Below, in pieces: positions 38,961-45,297 of a stretch of 45,297 nt of DNA; positions within the stretch are counted from its first letter, which is position 1; each line of letters begins with the position of its first letter. This DNA comes from Candidatus Nitrosocosmicus sp. GTDB taxonomy: Archaea; Thermoproteota; Nitrososphaeria; Nitrososphaerales; Nitrososphaeraceae. The position numbers and the translations under genes are program-made. Below the pieces are notes generated by a model, which was not told where the DNA came from, did no database searches, and saw nothing but the letters and a program-made list of their open reading frames with translations. Location: contig JARFXS010000020.1 in NCBI GenBank assembly GCA_029194465.1, positions 1 to 45,297 on the forward strand, written 5' to 3'.

Positions 38961-40689
38961 CTTCAGTATTTTGACGTAGTAAAATTCCTATTCCTGTTAT
39001 TGATATCTATCAAATCATTGTGGATTGCAGAATATCGAAGATATCTCCTGTTTTAAAGCAACCTTCGTTAAATCTTTCTACAATCAGGTTCTGTTTTTCA
39101 TATTGCTCATCAACATCTTTATCCTGCAAACCTGTGAATAAATTCAATGTTTCATAATTTTCTTCTCGTTTTATAGTAAATACAAATTTCTCCGCAGTTC
39201 CTCTTTATCAACTACTTCATACTATCTGAATGATTACGATCAAAATCAATTCCCAGATTGGTACATTCCAGATATTTGTTTCTTTTCTATCTCAGTAATA
39301 TTAGATAATAATAATACTTCTGCAATTAGAAAAATGACTCTAATGTCTTCCTCTAGAACCATCAATGCTAATGTCATAGTCTTCTTCAAATTCTCTTAAA
39401 CTTTCCATCAATGGTTATAAACCAACTAACATGGGCTTTAATTGAGTGTAGGTATCTTTGCAAGCCCTTACGTCATCAAAAAGCAACCTGCACCAATATA
39501 ACATGCCTTTCTTTAATATAGATGGGTAATATTAATAAATAGGAGCTTTTTACCATAATCCGTCCTACTTAGATAAGTTCTCCTAAAATATAATTGTTCT
39601 AACTAATGACCTATTCTTGATTTAAAGAGGTGAACTGCTTTAACACTTAGGATTAATGACCAGGAGGAAATTATCCAAAGTAATGATGAGTTTATCATTG
39701 AGGTCTGATAATGGTTCAATAAAACCGAGGGTCAACAATTGATAATGCAGCAGCATTTTCGAAACTGAATATATGGTTTCAGAAATCGCAAACTTGCAAA
39801 TGTTTTTATCTGTCTTAATTTCATTGTAATTTTTTTTCCGGTTTCTTTTTTCAACATAGCGAGATTTATTGTCCTTATAGAATAAATACGAAAAAATCGA
39901 ATGTAAACACAATACCTAAGATTAGGTATCATCGAACTAGCACTAAACTGAATTCAGAAAAATTGTGTAAAGATAGCCTCTGCGAAGAATGCAAAATGCC
40001 TGAAATTAGTATGCTTTACAAATAAGACATAATCTCTGTATTTATTATATAATTTTCCTATTCGCAATCCTGTTAACCTACTAATTTAGGGACTAGAACC
40101 TTGGCGAAATTAATAAATCTACTACGCTGATATTGGCTACATCATTAATCATTTTCTTTGAGTATGGCGAATTCATCGGTCAGGTTGAGAGTAGACAATG
40201 CTGCTAATGAGTATTCCCATCAGCCTGAATGCATAATATGCAAATGAAAATAGAATTTTGACTAGGACCACTTTGACCTAAGTTACTCTGGTGTAGTTTC
40301 CTTTCCCACGTGTCATTTGAATTATGATTTTCCAATTTGATAATTCGTCATACTTTCAATTAACTCTGCCAATTTCCTACAAGTTACCATTTCATATGCA
40401 CTCACTTAGTAAACCCTATGCATATTGCACAGTGCTGAATTGGATAAACGCAGGATATTAATTTTGTAAATTCTTAACCTGTTCGAAATTCGTAAAGTGT
40501 TATAAATAAGGAATACCAAATTGGTCTAGTCATCAAATCATTGTAATATTCGTAATAGTAACATACTGTTGATCCATTTTAAATGAATATAAAGTAGGAT
40601 TCCATAACTGATCAAAAAATATTCTTTTGATATCCAGGTTTCTTTTCTATTTACTTTATCTTGTTTGTGATAATGGTGTTTTTGCTTCC
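38961..40689. other. Non-coding DNA with unassigned relics
   Basis: Minus-strand pieces at 39040-39420 (LMESLREFEEDYDISI, then ITEIEKKQISGMYQSG) look like a decayed soluble protein of unknown family. A 90-codon minus-strand frame at 39640-39912 is partly protein-like (AISETIYSVSKMLLHYQLL). Neither can be named. The segment 39510-39600 is an inverted match to 36540-36620. Confidence 0.35.
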
Positions 40690-41574
40690 AATAATTTTTC
40701 CTTCGATTGGATTTCCAATTAGATTTCACCTGAATCATGAATATCGTAATTCTTAACGTCTGGATATCCTAAAAGATAATTTTTAAACAAACCATGAATG
40801 AGGTGATCGCTCTCCTATTCTGCAATAAGTGCAATCACTTCATTGGATGGTAAAATATCCCTTGAACGATAACATCGATAACCTATTAGCAGATTTAATG
40901 TACCATCCTCGTTTAGAACATGAGCCCATGGTATTTTGAGCCCCAGGGATATGCACCGCCTTGAGCATGTTCGGTAGGATATTCGGGAGGTGAAGTTATC
41001 TTCAAATTGGCATATTCCTGTGGACTCCTTTTACATCTACTAATCTGATTCAAACCTCCTTCTGCTGCTCACAAGAGAATCTCGGATGTCTGAAAGATAA
41101 ACCCTGATTTTTGAGTTAGGTTTGAACGATTTAGACAGGCTATACTTCCCCCTTTAGAAAAAACAACTGTTTCCTTTGAAATAGGTCTGTCTTCATCAAG
41201 CCATTTTTTCCTTCCATCATTTATCAGTTTTAAGTTTTGTAACCATAATACTAAAGACCCAAAAAGCAAATGCTGCGAACCATCGTTAGCTCCATAAGAT
41301 AATCGTTATTGTTTTATCATCATCTAATTCAAGTTTACGAGAAGGATATTTTTATAACTTTCTACAGTGAGAATGTCCCTTGAGAGTGGGTGGTTTATGT
41401 CTTTTTCCATTCAAGTAGAATTGCCCCTGGAATATGGCCATCATGGTACTCAGTGAGAGAATCATAGTCAACTTCTACTATTTCATATTGTATCGTTTAA
41501 ATGTTCCCTCAACCCACCGTGTGTCAACCAAGTACTTCCGATGGAATATTCGATTTTAGTTGTTTCAGTGTCAT
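40690..41574 (-). pseudogene. Two-domain rhodanese, broken (copy 3)
   Basis: Inverted copy of the gene that begins at 44507. The start (MTLKQLKSNI in a shifted frame) and the pieces VVFSKGG, NGGRKKWLDEDRPIS and SLVLWLQNLKLI are clear, and the active-site loop TYCRIGERSPHSW can still be read in one frame. Breaks are numerous small indels. It reaches further downstream than the window-edge copy does (GNPIEGKIIGSKN region), so it predicts how copy 4 ends beyond the window. Confidence 0.8.
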
Positions 41575-41779
41575 ATCTAAATTGGAGTGTTCTATATGAT
41601 ATTCTTTTAGCTTGTTGGAGTATTTCTGTTGCAGATATGGAGAATTATGCATCGGTTTTTATCTTTTTCTCGAAGAATACCACCAGAAGTAGATTGAATA
41701 TTTCCTGGCGTACTTTCATATATATGTGCTTTACATTGCTCGAGATCTAATTAAATCATAATTATCTGTTATATTACCT

Positions 41780-42086
41780 ATGTCTTTGACAAAATCGTAC
41801 TCACAAAGGTCAGACAGGTAAGAGATTCCAAAAAATACAAAAAAGTTGTAAGTAGTGAAAGAAGAACACTGTCCCACAACCAGTCACCATTTGAAAAGGT
41901 TATAATTGGACAAGTGACAGACGCAAAATTATTCACAAAACTTGTTATTATCATTCTTCGGTTGGAGGCTAGCCATAACAGATTGGTCCCATCCTATAAA
42001 TGTACGTCCCGCGGAGTGCATGAGCGAAAAACCTTGGTTGTCATTCATCTAGTAACAGATTACAATAGATAGACAACATTAACTAA
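41780..42086 (+). pseudogene. Inverted zinc-ribbon copy
   Basis: Mirrors the gene at 43985-44299 from MSLTKS to DNIN. Small losses around the serine/arginine-rich middle and near the second CxxC knuckle break the frame. The DNA for SSERRTLSHNQSPFEKV is essentially intact. Confidence 0.75.
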
Positions 42087-42155
42087 TACCAATTTTGTAG
42101 ACAATTCTTTTTTTTTACACTTATATAGAAATATCTATTATTCAATACTATGACT

Positions 42156-43640
42156 ATTAAATTGATTTTACTAACTGGGACAGATGCTAGCTCTAACGGG
42201 ACCGATTCTAATTCAACATATACCCCTTAATAGACAAATGTTCTAAACCATCACCTTTTTTTTAAATACTAATAATTTTTGCATTATTAATCCCTGTACT
42301 ATTTTAGAAAGTGGCATCAAATTATACTGATTATCATGTTCATAACACATAATACCACCACTCCACGTAGACCATTTTATTTGCTAGATATGAGATCAAT
42401 TTACCTATAAACCGATAATCCTTCACATATCACAAGTATATTATTACCAAATTACTATTATTACTTTATCGCATTAAAGTAGATGCGGTACAAGAACTTA
42501 AATCATGCATATTGCAGGCGAGGTAGGAGCAAAGAAGATGAAAATAAAAATCTCTCATGGTAGTATCATCGTAGTAAATTGCTGTAAGCTTGCCTCTACT
42601 TTCCTGCAATATTTATTCTTAAAGAATTGTTAACATTCTTTAGTACGGATAATTAAATAATTAAAAACCTAAGAAGTGATTAAGTATGACATTCGGATTT
42701 TTCTCAAAATAGATATAGTAGTAACATAGTAAATTTAAGAAGAAAAGTACACTTAAACGTCAATCCCAAAACTACCTTTGTTACTTCCATGACAAAAGTT
42801 AATTAATATACACTTTTGCTTCGAAAGCAATCTATACAGATATCTTATACAAGACAATAAACTTGAAATGATTTATTTCATTCGAGTTGTATGAATATAG
42901 TGAATCTATATTGGATCCTCCCGAGTCAGATCCAACGTGTAGTCTTGCATTAACCATGTTTTTTTGCGGGTTAACTCTTAAAATTGAAGCGGACCATGTG
43001 AAAATTTTTCCTTTTTCCAAGGGTTTATTATAACCGTTTAGAATCTGTGCATGTGGTTACTTCAAGTTAGCCATTTTCAAATAGACTAATCAGTAGATAT
43101 GATAAAGTATTGGTTAGTATACTCTGAAATAGTAAAGGCGTCAATTGGAAGTTCACGCTGGGAACTTTCTCATGCTTTTGTATCTTTCTTATGGTAGCAG
43201 CTGTTTTATCGATCAAAAAACCTGGTTAGGACAACCCTCACGTGAGTCATTTGATTGGAATATGTGAGCAACACAAATTAATTTTCCTTTTACAGACACT
43301 TATTACACGATTGTAGCCTTTACCACTTCATTACAGTATCGGGCCCATGAGACCCGATGATTTTCGCCTATTTCTACGAGTCTGAGTCTGAGTGCAAGTA
43401 TAGTAAGCACATTGGTTATTTATTTTTGATCTAAATTATCATTTTGTATTCTCAGGAGTGATAATAACACTTGATCTGCTCTGTTGATTACTCAACGCAT
43501 AATATGTCTAACATTTATTCTTACCACTCATATCTAAAAACCTGTAAGATAGTATCATTATTTAGGAAATGATTTGCAATTTATTTATGCATAAAATTGA
43601 CTTAATAACCACATTGACGGATTTCTGTACTAGGCATTTA
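42156..43640. other. Loop of terminal fold-back, eroded non-coding part
   Basis: Begins with the tail of the Ser/Thr-rich exported gene (42170-42230). The rest has no supported gene; a 62-codon minus-strand frame at 42832-43020 is not preserved in the copy at about 33830-33980. Confidence 0.4.
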
Positions 43641-43665
43641 AAGCATGTTGCACATATATCATTAC

Positions 43666-43836
43666 ATGACATCTGAAGAATTTGAAAATAAAAAAAGAGA
43701 CACTAAGAATGCTCTAGATGAAGCAGGAGATAAATTAGAAGCAGGTGCAAAAGCAGTAGCAAATAAGATCGGCGATACTGACAAAGATATCGGAACAGAG
43801 TATAAAAAAGAAAAGTTAAAAGAAGATTTGGAATAA
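43666..43836 (+). CDS. CsbD-like small stress protein
   Basis: The 56-residue hydrophilic helical protein (DTKNALDEAGDKLEAGAKAV, then KDIGTEYKKEKLKEDLE) resembles CsbD/LEA-like stress proteins. The frame is open from 43645, but the first seven residues (MLHIYHY) are unlike the family, and the ATG at 43666 is retained in the decayed copy at 34544. Function is unknown; bacterial CsbD is induced by general stress. It lies in the loop between the two rhodanese arms and is the first intact gene after 13 kb of broken ones. Confidence 0.6.
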   Translation: MTSEEFENKKRDTKNALDEAGDKLEAGAKAVANKIGDTDKDIGTEYKKEKLKEDLE

Positions 43837-43984
43837 GAGATTTATTCCAAATTTATGGTTCCTAATCTCTATCAATCAGACATAAACCATATATTTAGCA
43901 TATTTTTAGTTTAAAAATGTTCAGTAAGTGTAATATCAGAAAATATAAAGTGTAAAAAAAAAAGAATTGTCTACAAAATTGGTA

Positions 43985-44299
43985 TTAGTTAATGTTGTCT
44001 AATATATATTCCTTCAATCTGTTACTAGACGTCGAATAGTAACCAAGGTTTTCGCTCATGCACTCGGGACATTTATAGGATGGGACCAATCTGTTATGGC
44101 TAATACCTCCAACCGAAGAATGATAATAACAAGTTTTGCAGCGAATAATTTGCGTCTGTCCTTGTCCAATTATAACCTTTTCAAATGGTGACTGGTTGTG
44201 GGACAGTGTTCTTCTTTCACTACTTACAACTTTTTTTTGTATTTTTTGGAATCTCTTATACCTGTCTGACTTTGTGAGTACAGATTTTGTCAAAGACAT
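43985..44299 (-). CDS. Zinc-ribbon protein divergent from rhodanese
   Basis: The 104-residue basic protein has a helical, Lys/Arg-rich N-terminal half and a zinc ribbon with two knuckles: Cys54-Cys57 (CKTC) and Cys77-Cys80 (CPEC). Such small ribbons usually bind nucleic acid or act as structural modules; no enzyme motif is present. It diverges from the rhodanese gene with a 207-bp gap. This pair was duplicated together in the fold-back, with a partial copy at 34846, so the two may be functionally linked, though physical linkage alone would give the same pattern. Confidence 0.65.
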   Translation of the reverse strand: MSLTKSVLTKSDRYKRFQKIQKKVVSSERRTLSHNQSPFEKVIIGQGQTQIIRCKTCYYHSSVGGISHNRLVPSYKCPECMSENLGYYSTSSNRLKEYILDNIN

Positions 44300-44506
44300 A
44301 GGTAATATAACAGATAATTATGATTTAATTAGATCTCTACGAGCAATGAAAAACATATATATGAAAATTACGCCAGGAAATATTCAATCTACTTCTGGGT
44401 GAGTATTCTTCGAGAAAAAAGATAAAAACCGATGCATAATTCTCACATATCTGCAACAAAATACTCCAACCAAAGCAAAGATATCATATGAACACTCAAT
44501 TTAGAT

Positions 44507-45297
44507 ATGACACAAACAACTAAAATCGAATATTCCCATCCGGAAGTACTGGTTGACACACGGTGGGTTGAGGAACATTTAAACGATCCTAATATAAGGA
44601 TAGTAGAAGTGGACTATGATTCTCTCACCAATTATCATCTTGGCCATATTCCAGGAGCAATTTTACTTGAATGGAAAAAAGACATAAACCACCCACCCTC
44701 AAGAGACATTCTCACTGCAGAAAGTTACAAAAATATCCTTCGTAAGCTTGGACTAGATGATGATAAATCAATAACGATTGTCCTTTATGGAGACTTTAAC
44801 AATTGGTTCGCAGCATTTGCTTATTGGGTCTTTAAGTATTATGGTTACGAAAACTTGAAACTGATTAATGGTGGAAGGAAAAAATGGCTTGATGAAGACA
44901 GACCTATTTCAAAGAAAATAGTTGTCTTTTCTAAAGGGAAGTACGGCCTGTCTAAATCGTTCAAACCTAACTCAAAAATCAGGGTTTATCTATCAGACAT
45001 CAAAGAAGCTCTTGTGAGCAGAAGGAAGGTTCAGACCAGAATAGTAGATGTAAGGAGTCCACAGGAATATACTGGTGAAATAACTTCACCTCCAGAATAT
45101 CCTACTGAACATGCACAAAAGCCGGGTCATATTCCTGGAGCTCAGAATATACCTTGGGCACATGTTCTAAACGAGGATGGTACATTCAAATCTGCTAACG
45201 AGTTATCCGATATTTATCGGTCAAGGAATATTTTACCATCCAATGAAGTGATCACTTATTGCAGAATAGGAGAGCGATTCTCTCATTCATGGTTTGT
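44507..45297 (+). CDS. Two-domain rhodanese (thiosulfate/3-mercaptopyruvate sulfurtransferase), 3' truncated by window
   Basis: The gene is open from ATG at 44507 to the window edge (263 codons). Domain 1 (about 10-140) has VDTRWVEEHLNDPNIRIVEV, GHIPGAILLEW and a KLGLDDDKSI loop, with no catalytic Cys: its equivalent loop reads YGDFNNW. Domain 2 (about 165 onward) has TRIVDVRSPQEYTGE, GHIPGAQNIPWAHV and the active-site loop YCRIGER with Cys252. The family moves sulfane sulfur from thiosulfate or mercaptopyruvate to a thiol or cyanide, often releasing sulfite. Copies 2 and 3 suggest only about 30 more residues follow. It is the only intact copy of at least three in this window. Confidence 0.9.
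   Translation, partial: MTQTTKIEYSHPEVLVDTRWVEEHLNDPNIRIVEVDYDSLTNYHLGHIPGAILLEWKKDINHPPSRDILTAESYKNILRKLGLDDDKSITIVLYGDFNNWFAAFAYWVFKYYGYENLKLINGGRKKWLDEDRPISKKIVVFSKGKYGLSKSFKPNSKIRVYLSDIKEALVSRRKVQTRIVDVRSPQEYTGEITSPPEYPTEHAQKPGHIPGAQNIPWAHVLNEDGTFKSANELSDIYRSRNILPSNEVITYCRIGERFSHSWF

Larger units (their letters stand above)
40690..42155. repeat. Left arm of terminal fold-back
   Basis: Reverse complement of about 43930-45297 (right arm, continuing past the window), carrying rhodanese copy 3 and the inverted zinc-ribbon copy. The arms are separated by a loop at 42156-43930 whose own direct copy lies at 33184-34790. Confidence 0.85.
43930..45297. repeat. Right arm of terminal fold-back (parent copy)
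   Basis: Carries the intact zinc-ribbon and rhodanese genes; mirrored at 40690-42155. The arm continues beyond the window, so its outer boundary is not visible. Confidence 0.8.

Noticed and set aside
1-45297. CRISPR array, transposase or integrase
   Set aside because: No regularly spaced repeats and no recognisable transposase or integrase motif were seen; the duplicated blocks carry host genes and lack insertion-sequence ends.

Overview
The window looks like a low-GC Nitrososphaerota (Thaumarchaeota) chromosome, probably from the Nitrososphaerales and perhaps close to Nitrosocosmicus. The evidence is archaeal L1, L10 and L12, Alba, a SecE/Sec61-gamma subunit, archaeal TATA boxes about 25 nt upstream of starts (leaderless mRNAs), a Cys/Met-rich copper-storage protein, and sulfurtransferases and Tau/Ssu-type transporters of the kind common in soil ammonia oxidisers. 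The genus is inferred, not proven.

Layout. 0.36-5.3 kb is an intact housekeeping block: PsbP-like protein, Alba, a small unknown, SecE and an Lrp/AsnC regulator on the minus strand; an unknown gene plus rpl12 on the plus strand; and a convergent rpl1-rpl10 pair. 5.8-8.2 kb holds a seven-bladed YVTN propeller anchored at its C-terminus and a remnant of a Ser/Asn-rich protein with tandem repeats. 8.4-15.1 kb is an organosulfur locus read right to left: ABC ATPase, a ComA-like phosphosulfolactate synthase fused to a putative winged helix, permease, and two substrate-binding proteins. Its ATPase and permease carry small indels, although the encoded proteins are otherwise complete.

From about 15.6 kb most of the sequence is folded-back, decayed duplicates. 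The ATPase-comA block (arm A, 13.2-15.6 kb) is followed by a 367-bp loop, an inverted copy (to 18.39 kb), then a shredded direct copy and a second loop copy. 20-26.5 kb holds relics of two hexapeptide acyltransferases, a copper-storage protein and two sulfurtransferases. 27.1-28.3 kb has an intact second permease next to an ABC ATPase that has lost its catalytic core but kept an open frame. 29.3-30.6 kb has an intact copper-storage gene and a beta-carbonic anhydrase broken only by homopolymer-length changes. 31-43.6 kb is almost gene-free and has two more fold-back structures. The last 1.7 kb is intact again: a CsbD-like protein, a zinc-ribbon protein and the start of a two-domain rhodanese.

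Two readings compete for the shredded zones. One is real fold-back duplication followed by pseudogenisation. The other is long-read assembly trouble, meaning hairpin or chimeric reads left unpolished. The second is supported by the many one-base A/T-run errors in otherwise perfect genes, by paralogous copies that correct each other, and by abrupt changes in identity. The most interesting candidate biology is the ComA-wHTH fusion inside a sulfonate-type ABC operon, possibly an enzyme-derived regulator, and the core-less ATPase beside an intact permease.
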